In this document: positions 1-5,678 of the stretch, one piece after another
Layout: the number at the start of each line of letters is the position of its first letter
Position numbering within the stretch: the stretch's first letter is position 1
NCBI GenBank assembly: GCA_900556765.1
Contig: USQH01000050.1
Span: 1 to 9,575, forward strand
Length of the DNA stretch: 9,575 nucleotides
Source: an uncultured Oscillospiraceae bacterium
GTDB taxonomy: Bacteria > Bacillota > Clostridia > Oscillospirales > Acutalibacteraceae
Direction of reading: 5' to 3'
Made by a program: the position numbers and the translations under genes
Notes under the pieces: model-generated
What the model was told of the DNA's origin: nothing
The model's database searches: none
What the model saw: the letters and a program-made list of their open reading frames with translations, nothing else

Positions 1-89
1 TAAAAAAGGTGATATATCCGTCCAATAAGGGCGGCATCGACGGCAGCGCATTTCAAAACTGTCCCGATATTCAGTTCGTGAACGGTTGA
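1..89 (+). CDS. C-terminal end of a BspA-like leucine-rich-repeat protein (partial)
   Basis: An open frame enters from the left edge, read from base 3, and ends at TGA 87-89, giving 28 residues. It ends in IDGSAFQNCPDIQFVNG. The pattern Ile-Gly-x-x-Ala-Phe-x-x-Cys-x-x-(Leu/Ile) is typical of the BspA-type (LRR_5) leucine-rich repeat, so this is probably the last repeat of a secreted or surface protein. In gut Firmicutes such proteins are thought to mediate adhesion or binding, but nothing here shows a ligand. The stop lies 22 bases before the next start and no terminator is seen between, so the gene probably shares a transcript with the lipoprotein that follows. The call rests on one repeat only; most of the gene is outside the window. 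Confidence 0.6.
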   Translation, partial: KKVIYPSNKGGIDGSAFQNCPDIQFVNG

Positions 90-111
90 TCGGAAATCGG
101 AGGTTTTTATA

Positions 112-930
112 ATGAAAAGATTTATTTCAATTGTAATGGCGGCGATGATTATGCTAACAGTCACTTCCTGCGGCTCTGCCGACGAAACGGCGAGCGGCAG
201 CGACAAAACCGCTTCTTCGGCGGTAGACAACAAAGATGCTGCGGAACAGGGTGTCCTTAAACCCTATACCGAGAGCGAGGAAAAAAAGGTCAATATAATG
301 CTGCTTGGTGATTCACTTACTCAGGGAACATCCGGCAGCAGCGGATACAGAAGCTATCTTTGCGATATGCTGCTCGATGACGGTTACAAATTCAGCTTTG
401 TCGGCCCGTGGCAGATCGAACCTGCCTTTATGCATGCCGGATACCGCAGTCATGCCGGTGTAGGCGGATACAGAATGTCCGGTATTAAAAATGATATGAA
501 CACGTTTATGTCATTTGACTGCGATATTATAGTGATGATGATCGGCACAAACGATATGAACAGCGGCTCAGCCGAGGAACTGACAAAGCAGTACAGTGAA
601 CTGGTTGACATGATTACCAAGGCGAAGCCGAATGTGCGCCTTTTTTGTGCATCTGCGCCTCCGACATCATTCGCATCGGGAAGTTACACAGACAAGCACG
701 TCGCATTTAACAACGGTGTAAAAAGCGTGTGCGCAGCAAAGACCAAGGAAGGATTTAAGGTCACATGGCTGGATATGAGTCCTGCTAACAGCGGTATTAC
801 TAACAGCGATTTGAATCCCGAGGATCATGTTCATCCCGTCGACTCCGGCTGGGAGAAGTTTGCGAAAACCATACATAAGACCATAAAGAGCGCTATGGAT
901 GAGGTATCTGCGGAAAAAGGAATAAAATAA
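112..930 (+). CDS. SGNH/GDSL hydrolase lipoprotein, CE3-like esterase (first of a pair)
   Basis: A 272-residue predicted surface lipoprotein. A charged start (MKR) and a hydrophobic stretch lead to the lipobox VTSC with Cys20, so signal peptidase II processing and membrane anchoring on the outer face are expected. A low-complexity Ser/Ala/Glu/Lys linker (about 21-58) precedes one SGNH domain. Block I is GDSLTQGT (Ser68 the likely nucleophile), block II lies near Gly118-119, block III is GTND (145-148, Asn147), and block V is DHVHP (Asp238, His241). The spacing and the GYRSYL and FVGPW segments resemble carbohydrate esterase family 3, which includes acetyl-xylan esterases, so removal of acetyl groups from plant polysaccharide is plausible but not proven. 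No dockerin or carbohydrate-binding module is visible. The start has GGAGGT at 99-104, 7 bases upstream. It has a diverged paralog next door. Confidence 0.88.
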   Translation: MKRFISIVMAAMIMLTVTSCGSADETASGSDKTASSAVDNKDAAEQGVLKPYTESEEKKVNIMLLGDSLTQGTSGSSGYRSYLCDMLLDDGYKFSFVGPWQIEPAFMHAGYRSHAGVGGYRMSGIKNDMNTFMSFDCDIIVMMIGTNDMNSGSAEELTKQYSELVDMITKAKPNVRLFCASAPPTSFASGSYTDKHVAFNNGVKSVCAAKTKEGFKVTWLDMSPANSGITNSDLNPEDHVHPVDSGWEKFAKTIHKTIKSAMDEVSAEKGIK

Positions 931-949
931 TACTATTTATCAAAAAAAT

Positions 950-1002
950 ATGCAAAATACCGACTTTTGGATTCGTAAGTAAAATATTTTTAGCATTTTT
1001 TC
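950..1002 (+). terminator. Possible weak AT-rich terminator after the first esterase gene
   Basis: Bases 950-959 (ATGCAAAATA) can pair with 985-996 except for a two-base bulge, giving about 10 pairs around a 25-base loop. A run of six T follows (996-1001). The stem is AT-rich and the loop long, so termination would be partial at best. The T run reaches the -35 box of the next promoter. Confidence 0.35.
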
Positions 1003-1030
1003 TTGATTTTTTTCCAAAAACGATTATAAT
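1003..1030 (+). promoter_or_regulatory. Sigma-A-type promoter of the second esterase gene
   Basis: TTGATT at 1003-1008 and a perfect TATAAT at 1025-1030 are 16 bases apart, in an A/T-rich stretch. Transcription should start near 1037, leaving a leader of about 38 bases before the ATG at 1075. The second esterase can therefore be expressed separately from the first. Confidence 0.75.
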
Positions 1031-1074
1031 TAGTAAAAGAATATATACGCTACGACTATCGGGAGGTTTATATT

Positions 1075-1884
1075 ATGAAACGTGCCATTGCAATCATGCT
1101 TGCCGTTTTCATGCTGTTGTCCGTTTGCTCATGCGGCAGCGACACTGCAAACGTTGAGGATTTTGCCGAGGTTACTCATGCGGCTACGCCGTGTGACGTG
1201 GACACTACCGGAAAAGTAAAGATCATGTGCGCCGGTGACTCGCTTACCGCCGGATACAGAAAGACAAACGCTTACCGAAATTATCTTGCCGATCAGCTTA
1301 TAGATAACGGTTATCAGGGTACTACCTGCTTTGTCGGTCCGTTTGACTCCCCGACCGATCTGTGCCCCGAGGGTTATCGCCGTCTGTATGCTTACGGCGG
1401 CAACACTATCCCCGGACTTCAGGGCCAGCTCAGCACAGCCATGTCGTGTGATCCCGATATCATTATACTTATGATCGGTACTAACGACCTTGCAGGCTTC
1501 CTGCTTAACGAAGAGGTCGAGAAACAGTACCGCGACCTTATCAGAGATATTCTTGAGTACAACCCCGATGTATATCTCTTCCTCGGAAATCCGTTGCCAG
1601 GCACCGATACAGCGCATACTTATGTTACTGAAGGCACACGAATCGCTTGGATGCGACAGTTTATCGAGAAACTTTGCGAGGAAAAGACTGCAAACGGTTA
1701 TAATGTCAATTTTGTAAACTTCTCACCGTCAGCCATTGACTGGACTGTCGAGGACTGGGATAAGGCGGTTACCGACCACGTACATCCGTCTGCGACCGGT
1801 AATGTTAAGGTAGCTAACCAGTGGTACAACGCTATTAAGCCGACCATCGACAGCATTATAGAGGCAAAGGGTTACGACGCATAA
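1075..1884 (+). CDS. SGNH/GDSL hydrolase lipoprotein, CE3-like esterase (second of a pair)
   Basis: A 269-residue predicted lipoprotein with the same layout as its upstream neighbour. An MKR start and hydrophobic core lead to a lipobox ending VCSC (Cys20), then a short linker to about residue 47 and one SGNH domain. Catalytic blocks are GDSLTAG (Ser56), a glycine segment GGNTIPG (108-114), GTND (135-138, Asn137) and DHVHP (Asp234, His237). All expected catalytic residues are present, so an active secreted esterase is likely, with a CE3-like acetyl esterase as the best guess. By eye it matches the upstream protein closely only around these blocks and the N terminus, so the pair looks like an old tandem duplication whose substrate loops have diverged. 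GGGAGG at 1061-1066 sits 8 bases before the ATG. The gene has its own promoter and a strong hairpin after it. Confidence 0.88.
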   Translation: MKRAIAIMLAVFMLLSVCSCGSDTANVEDFAEVTHAATPCDVDTTGKVKIMCAGDSLTAGYRKTNAYRNYLADQLIDNGYQGTTCFVGPFDSPTDLCPEGYRRLYAYGGNTIPGLQGQLSTAMSCDPDIIILMIGTNDLAGFLLNEEVEKQYRDLIRDILEYNPDVYLFLGNPLPGTDTAHTYVTEGTRIAWMRQFIEKLCEEKTANGYNVNFVNFSPSAIDWTVEDWDKAVTDHVHPSATGNVKVANQWYNAIKPTIDSIIEAKGYDA

Positions 1885-1918
1885 GCGGACTGTAACAAAA
1901 CGCGATTATAAAGCAGAT

Positions 1919-1950
1919 AAAGGCGTCGGATAAAAACCGACGCCTTTGAT
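1919..1950 (+). terminator. Intrinsic terminator after the second esterase gene
   Basis: A perfect 11-base-pair stem (AAAGGCGTCGG at 1919-1929 with CCGACGCCTTT at 1937-1947) closes a 7-base loop. The following sequence is T-rich but interrupted (TTTGATTATTG), so it is a strong hairpin with a modest U tract. It lies 34 bases after the stop codon. Confidence 0.8.
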
Positions 1951-2172
1951 TATTGCTTATTACGGCTTTCTGAATTGTTGCTTTATAAGCTTGCCGAGAG
2001 TGTTTCTGTCATAAAGCTATTATAATATCCAACAATAAAGTCGGTGCGACAGCAAAACTGCATTGGCAGCAAAACGAGGCACGTCGTGATGGGCTGATAG
2101 CCGATAAGGATAGGCAGATATAAGCAAAGATCAGCATAAAAGATTAGCATAGATAAGCAAAGACAATTAAAC
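1951..2172. other. Intergenic stretch with no supported gene; GATA-rich right half
   Basis: No convincing gene is seen on either strand. A 63-codon minus-strand frame at 1983-2174 has no recognisable motif and runs into the tRNA terminator. ATTGTTG (1974-1980) and CAACAAT (2030-2036), with CTTTAT/ATAAAG nested inside at 1981-1986 and 2011-2016, form a loose inverted repeat without a T tract. From about 2089 to 2163 GATA/GATT and AGCA words recur, including an 11-base direct repeat ATAAGCAAAGA at 2120-2130 and 2153-2163. No promoter with acceptable boxes was found. Confidence 0.5.
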
Positions 2173-2209
2173 AAATAAAAAACCTCGGCATCTGTTAAGA
2201 CACCGAGGT
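2173..2209 (-). terminator. Intrinsic terminator of the tRNA-Thr gene
   Basis: Read on the minus strand, ACCTCGG (2209-2203) pairs with CCGAGGT (2188-2182). Two G-T wobbles and three further pairs inside bring the stem to about 12 pairs around a 4-base loop. A run of six U with further U-rich sequence follows. It begins 5 bases after the tRNA CCA end. Confidence 0.88.
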
Positions 2210-2214
2210 CGGTA

Positions 2215-2290
<76 letters not shown>

Positions 2291-2311
2291 GAGTTTCTCG
2301 CGACAAAGATT

Positions 2312-2340
2312 ATTATAATCTCATTTATCTCATATGTCAA
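2312..2340 (-). promoter_or_regulatory. Consensus promoter of the tRNA-Thr gene
   Basis: On the minus strand a perfect TTGACA (2340-2335) and a perfect TATAAT (2317-2312) are separated by 17 bases. Transcription should start near 2305, about 15 bases before the mature tRNA 5' end at 2290. Full consensus suits a stable RNA gene. The -10 box is part of ATTATAAT (2312-2319), which also gives a TATAAT on the plus strand. Confidence 0.9.
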
Positions 2341-2368
2341 CATTTTTTTCAAAGGAGTTTTGATTTTT

Positions 2369-2950
2369 ATGGCAGACGCATTTACCGCAGGGGTCGAGCC
2401 GGGTGGCCTTATCAGCAGCCAGCACGTTCGTCTCATGGTTTGCTATATTCTTGCGACAATGGACAAACCGATTGCGCGCGACATGATGATGGAACTATTA
2501 CAGTACGAGGGCATAGCCAATTACTTTGAGGTCGCACAGGCGATAGACGGACTTTACAAAAACGGAAATATCGAGAGAACCGACGCTCCGTTTGAGGAAT
2601 ATAAGATCACCGATATCGGCAGGGAAGCAATCAACGAGCTGTACAAGGATCTGCCTTTTACAATACGCGAAAAGGGCATAAAGGCAGCAACAAAAATGCT
2701 TGCCCGTATGCGCAGTGAGGCGGAGAACCGTGTCGAAACAGAACAGACCGATTGCGGCGTCAAGGTTACATGCTCGGTTATGGACGGCGACCGTCCTATC
2801 CTGACCGTGATGCTACTTGTGCCGGATATGGAGCAGGCAAATTCAGTCAAAGAAACATTTCTGAGCAACCCGCTCAAGGTGTACAGCGGCTCGATTGCAC
2901 TGCTTACCGGCGATTACAAAGCCGTAAAAGCGCAGTTTGAAGCGGAATAG
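2369..2950 (+). CDS. DUF4364 family protein, predicted winged-helix regulator
   Basis: A 193-residue soluble protein. I recognise the DUF4364 pattern, a family common in Clostridia and without an established function. Residues about 16-93 read as a winged helix-turn-helix: a first helix with the VCYILATMDKPI segment, a YFEVAQAIDGLYKNGNI recognition region, and a wing ending EYKITDIGREAINEL, much like PadR or MarR regulators. The second half (about 96-193) is mixed helix and strand, ending in a segment with VKVTCSVMDG and VMLLVPD. DNA binding is an inference from fold. The frame stays open to an ATG at 2264, but that start would lie inside the antisense tRNA gene and has no ribosome site. The ATG at 2369 has AAAGGAG at 2351-2357 and fits the family start. 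The gene stands alone, divergent from tRNA-Thr. Confidence 0.85.
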   Translation: MADAFTAGVEPGGLISSQHVRLMVCYILATMDKPIARDMMMELLQYEGIANYFEVAQAIDGLYKNGNIERTDAPFEEYKITDIGREAINELYKDLPFTIREKGIKAATKMLARMRSEAENRVETEQTDCGVKVTCSVMDGDRPILTVMLLVPDMEQANSVKETFLSNPLKVYSGSIALLTGDYKAVKAQFEAE

Positions 2951-2965
2951 TATTGTATGTATTTG

Positions 2966-3003
2966 TACCGTGCGGTTGAAAATACACTGCACGGTAATTT
3001 TTT
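2966..3003 (+). terminator. Intrinsic terminator after the DUF4364 gene
   Basis: TACCGTGC (2966-2973) pairs perfectly with GCACGGTA (2989-2996). Three more pairs inside, one of them G-T, leave a 9-base loop, and an ATTTTTTG tail follows. It lies 15 bases after the stop and separates this gene from the HAD-miaB-mutS cluster. Confidence 0.85.
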
Positions 3004-3037
3004 GTCGTAATTTGTGCAATTTTTACGATTATAATGT

Positions 3038-3066
3038 TTGAAAAGAGCGCTCATATTTGGTATAAT
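3038..3066 (+). promoter_or_regulatory. Promoter of the HAD-miaB-mutSL cluster
   Basis: TTGAAA at 3038-3043 and TATAAT at 3061-3066 are 17 bases apart, with TGG before the -10 forming an extended -10. The start point should be near 3073. The spacer holds a perfect 8-base palindrome GAGCGCTC (3045-3052). This position places the far-upstream ATG at 3034 outside the transcript and supports the ATG at 3109 as the start of the first gene. Confidence 0.82.
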
Positions 3067-3071
3067 CAAAA

Positions 3072-3093
3072 TGTATGCATATGTCAGCATACA
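3072..3093 (+). repeat. Inverted repeat at the 5' end of the HAD-miaB transcript
   Basis: TGTATGC (3072-3078) and GCATACA (3087-3093) are perfect inverted arms around an 8-base centre. The repeat starts at the predicted transcription start and ends 3 bases before the GGGG of the ribosome site (3097-3100). It could be an operator for a dimeric repressor or a 5' hairpin in the RNA. There is no T tract, so it is not a terminator. Confidence 0.6.
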
Positions 3094-3108
3094 AAAGGGG
3101 CATTTTTA

Positions 3109-3771
3109 ATGAACAAGATCAAAGCGGTGCTGTTCGATTTGGACGGCACCCTGACAAATACGCTCGACGACCTTGCCGACGCAACCAATTACGCTTTGCG
3201 TGCTTTCGGATTTCCCGAACACGAAGTGGATGCGTACCGTTATTTTGTCGGCAACGGAATACCGAAGTTGATCGAGCGTGCTTTGCCCGAGGAACATCGG
3301 GACGATAAAACCGAGGCAGAGATAAAAGCAAAGTTTTTCGAGTATTATAATGTTCACAGCATGGATAAAACCCGTGCTTACAGCGGTGTTCCCGAAATGG
3401 TGCGCGCTGTGCGACAGCTTGGATATTTGACCGCCGTAGTCACCAATAAGGATGAGCCGGCGGCTAAGAAGATCATTGAGCGACTGTATCCCGATTGCTT
3501 TGACAGAGTGTTCGGCGCATCTGACGATATGCCGAAAAAGCCGGATCCGACGCTTGCACATATTGCGATGAAGCAGCTCGGCGTTACACCCGAGCAGTGC
3601 GTGTTTATCGGTGATTCCTGCGTTGACATTCAGACGGGGAAAAACAGCGGTGCTTACGATGTCGGCGTATCATGGGGATTTCGCCCGAGAAGCGAACTGG
3701 AGCAGTACGGTGCTACCGAGATAATCGACAGCCCGGATCAGTTCGTTCCGCTGCTTAAAAGATTAGGTTAG
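3109..3771 (+). CDS. HAD-family phosphatase, phosphoglycolate phosphatase (Gph) type
   Basis: A 220-residue cytoplasmic HAD phosphatase. Motif I is FDLDGTL (nucleophile Asp10, acid/base Asp12), motif II VVTNK (Thr112), motif III the lysine in KKPDP (143-147), and motif IV GDSCVD (Asp169, Asp173) for magnesium. A helical cap (about 16-80) follows motif I, as in subfamily IA enzymes such as phosphoglycolate phosphatase and pyrophosphatase PpaX. The substrate cannot be read from sequence; removing 2-phosphoglycolate made during DNA repair is one possibility. AAAAGGGG (3093-3100) sits 8 bases before the ATG at 3109. The frame is open back to 3034, but that ATG precedes the promoter -10 box and would add 25 non-family residues. 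It is the first gene of the cluster, and its stop TAG lies within the ribosome site of miaB. Confidence 0.88.
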   Translation: MNKIKAVLFDLDGTLTNTLDDLADATNYALRAFGFPEHEVDAYRYFVGNGIPKLIERALPEEHRDDKTEAEIKAKFFEYYNVHSMDKTRAYSGVPEMVRAVRQLGYLTAVVTNKDEPAAKKIIERLYPDCFDRVFGASDDMPKKPDPTLAHIAMKQLGVTPEQCVFIGDSCVDIQTGKNSGAYDVGVSWGFRPRSELEQYGATEIIDSPDQFVPLLKRLG

Positions 3772-3781
3772 GAGCATTTAT

Positions 3782-5194
3782 TTGAGTGAGAAAAAAGCAT
3801 TATCCGCCGAGGAGCTGACGCTCCGACGCGAATTTACCGAAAAGGCGGCAGCCGTAATCGCCGCAAAATACGGTCATACACCGCTTGCGTTTGTTCACAC
3901 TTACGGTTGTCAGCAAAATGTCAGTGATTCCGAACGAATGAAGGGTATGCTGCGCGATATCGGCTTTGATTTTACCGACGACGTTGAACAGGCCGATCTG
4001 GTGCTTTTCAACACCTGTGCTGTGCGTGAACACGCGGAAAACCGGGTTTTCGGCAACGTCGGCGCATTGAAAAAGCACAAGTCGGAGCACGGTTGCATAA
4101 TAATTCTGTGCGGCTGCATGACGCAGCAGCAATCGGTCGCCGACAAGATAAAGGACAGCTATCCGTTCGTAGACATACTTTTCGGAACAAAGGTCATTCA
4201 CCGTCTGCCGGAATTCGTTTACCGCTTTCTCACGACCGAAACGCGCGTGTTTGAGTTGGGCGGCGAGGACACGATCACCGAGGGATTGCCGATTCGACGC
4301 GACGGAAGCTTTAAAGGCTGGCTGCCGATCATGTACGGTTGCAACAATTTTTGCACATACTGCATAGTGCCGTATGTTCGCGGCAGAGAGCGTTCGCGCG
4401 ATCCGGAAGATGTCGTTAACGAGGCCCGCGAGATGGTCGCCGCCGGATTTAAAGACATCACCCTGCTCGGTCAAAACGTAAATTCCTACGGCAAGGGCGA
4501 AGCGCACGGTGTAAATTTTGCAAAGCTTTTGCGCATGATAAACGATATCGAGGGCGATTTTCAGATACGTTTCATGACTTCACATCCAAAGGATTGCACG
4601 ACCGAGCTGCTTGACGCAATGCGCGACTGCAAAAAGGTGTGCCGTCATCTGCATTTGCCCTTTCAGTCGGGAAACGATCGCGTCCTGCGTCAGATGAACC
4701 GTCACTATGACAGGGAAAAGTACCTTTCGCTCGTCTCGGCGGCAAGGGAGCGTATGCCGGACATTTCGCTGACTGCCGATGTTATCGTCGGCTTCCCGGG
4801 CGAGACATACGAGGAGTTTTGCGATACCTTATCGCTTGTCGAGCAGGTGCGATTCACCTCACTGTTCACCTTTATTTATTCGCCGCGAGGCGGCACGCCT
4901 GCGGCTCAAATGCCCGATCCGATCCCACATGAGGAAAAGGCAAAATGGATGTCCCAACTGCTTAAAACACAGGAGAATATTGCCGCAGAACGCAACGCCG
5001 AGCTTGTCGGTAAGCGCCTGCGCGTACTGTGTGAGGAATATCACGATGACGGCATGATCTTTGCCCGAACGGGCGGAAATGTCGGCATCAGCTTTGAGGG
5101 AAAGGCAAGCGATGTCGGCCATTTTGCGACGGTCGAGGTCACGCGCGCCCTCAACTGGATTTTAGAAGGAAAAATTATAAATTTGGAGGATTAA
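3782..5194 (+). CDS. miaB: tRNA-2-methylthio-N6-dimethylallyladenosine synthase MiaB
   Basis: A 470-residue radical-SAM methylthiotransferase that adds a methylthio group to isopentenyl-adenosine 37 of tRNAs reading UNN codons. The N-terminal UPF0004 domain holds the three ligands of the auxiliary cluster at Cys43 (YGCQQNVSDSE), Cys79 (NTCAVRE) and Cys112 (GCMTQ). The radical-SAM motif CNNFCTYC gives Cys187, Cys191 and Cys194. A C-terminal TRAM domain (about 409-469) should bind tRNA. GCNNFCTYCIVPYVRGRERSR and SHPKD point to MiaB rather than RimO or MtaB. The start is TTG at 3782 with TAGGAG (3769-3774) 7 bases upstream, overlapping the HAD stop codon, so translational coupling is likely. The extension of about 30 residues before the UPF0004 domain is common in Clostridia MiaB. 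Only 3 bases separate it from the next gene. Confidence 0.96.
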   Translation: MSEKKALSAEELTLRREFTEKAAAVIAAKYGHTPLAFVHTYGCQQNVSDSERMKGMLRDIGFDFTDDVEQADLVLFNTCAVREHAENRVFGNVGALKKHKSEHGCIIILCGCMTQQQSVADKIKDSYPFVDILFGTKVIHRLPEFVYRFLTTETRVFELGGEDTITEGLPIRRDGSFKGWLPIMYGCNNFCTYCIVPYVRGRERSRDPEDVVNEAREMVAAGFKDITLLGQNVNSYGKGEAHGVNFAKLLRMINDIEGDFQIRFMTSHPKDCTTELLDAMRDCKKVCRHLHLPFQSGNDRVLRQMNRHYDREKYLSLVSAARERMPDISLTADVIVGFPGETYEEFCDTLSLVEQVRFTSLFTFIYSPRGGTPAAQMPDPIPHEEKAKWMSQLLKTQENIAAERNAELVGKRLRVLCEEYHDDGMIFARTGGNVGISFEGKASDVGHFATVEVTRALNWILEGKIINLED

Positions 5195-5197
5195 ACA

Positions 5198-5608
5198 ATG
5201 GAAAACATTATCAAAAAGGTAAGAGAACTCGGAAAGGAAATTCAGGCGGACGAATCCTTTAAGACATATATTGCCGCAAAAAACGCCGCAGACAGCGACG
5301 AAGGACTGCAAAACGCCATCAAGGAATTTAACCTTATAAAAATGCGGATCAGCGAGCAGACTCAGAAAGAAGAAAAGGACGAAGCAAAGCTTCAGGAGCT
5401 GAATGTTCAGCTTCGTAAATGCTACGCCGATATCATTGCAAACGAGAAAATGCAGACATATAACAACGCAAATCAGCTTTACAGCGGCCTTGTAAACAAG
5501 GTGTACTCAATTCTGGAGCTGTGCTGCAACGGCGAGGATCCCGACACTTGCGAGCCTGAGGAGCATTCCTGCTCAGGTAGCTGTTCGACCTGCGGCGGCT
5601 GCCACTGA
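5198..5608 (+). CDS. YlbF/YmcA-family protein with cysteine-rich C-terminal tail
   Basis: A 136-residue, mostly helical protein of the YlbF/YmcA family (Com_YlbF). Residues 1-105 form the family's helical bundle, with ESFKTYIAAKNAADSDEGLQNAIKEFN near the start and a charged Glu/Lys middle (about 54-70). In Bacillus subtilis the relatives RicA (YmcA) and RicF (YlbF) join RicT in a complex that carries iron-sulphur clusters and affects RNA processing by RNase Y, biofilm formation and competence. In B. subtilis ymcA also follows miaB, so position favours a YmcA-like role. The last 28 residues hold seven cysteines (109, 110, 118, 125, 129, 132, 135) and end CSTCGGCH, a plausible metal or cluster site. 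GGAGG at 5185-5189, inside the end of miaB, sits 8 bases before the ATG. The true orthology (YmcA or YlbF) is not settled by sequence alone. Confidence 0.87.
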   Translation: MENIIKKVRELGKEIQADESFKTYIAAKNAADSDEGLQNAIKEFNLIKMRISEQTQKEEKDEAKLQELNVQLRKCYADIIANEKMQTYNNANQLYSGLVNKVYSILELCCNGEDPDTCEPEEHSCSGSCSTCGGCH

Positions 5609-5678
5609 CGGTAAAATTCCGCCGGCTTAATATTTAAAAATACAGACGACTAAAAATGTAACAACGGGTGAGGTATAA

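Noticed and set aside
1983..2174. A 63-codon minus-strand frame in the intergenic region
   Set aside because: It has no motif and no acceptable promoter, and its frame begins at the terminator of the tRNA gene. The hydrophobic, Cys/Leu-rich composition is what AT-rich DNA would give.
3026..3035. A second -10-like box, CGATTATAAT, upstream of the HAD gene
   Set aside because: It is identical to the 10 bases at the second esterase promoter, but no -35 box is found 15-19 bases upstream, and the 3038-3066 promoter is much better.
3034..3108. N-terminal extension of the HAD frame to an ATG at 3034
   Set aside because: This start is upstream of the best promoter (3038-3066). The HAD motif begins normally from ATG 3109.
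5593..5624. Possible terminator between the YlbF-family gene and mutS (CGGCGG/CCGCCG)
   Set aside because: The stem is only 6 pairs with a 20-base loop, half of it inside the coding end, and no T run follows.
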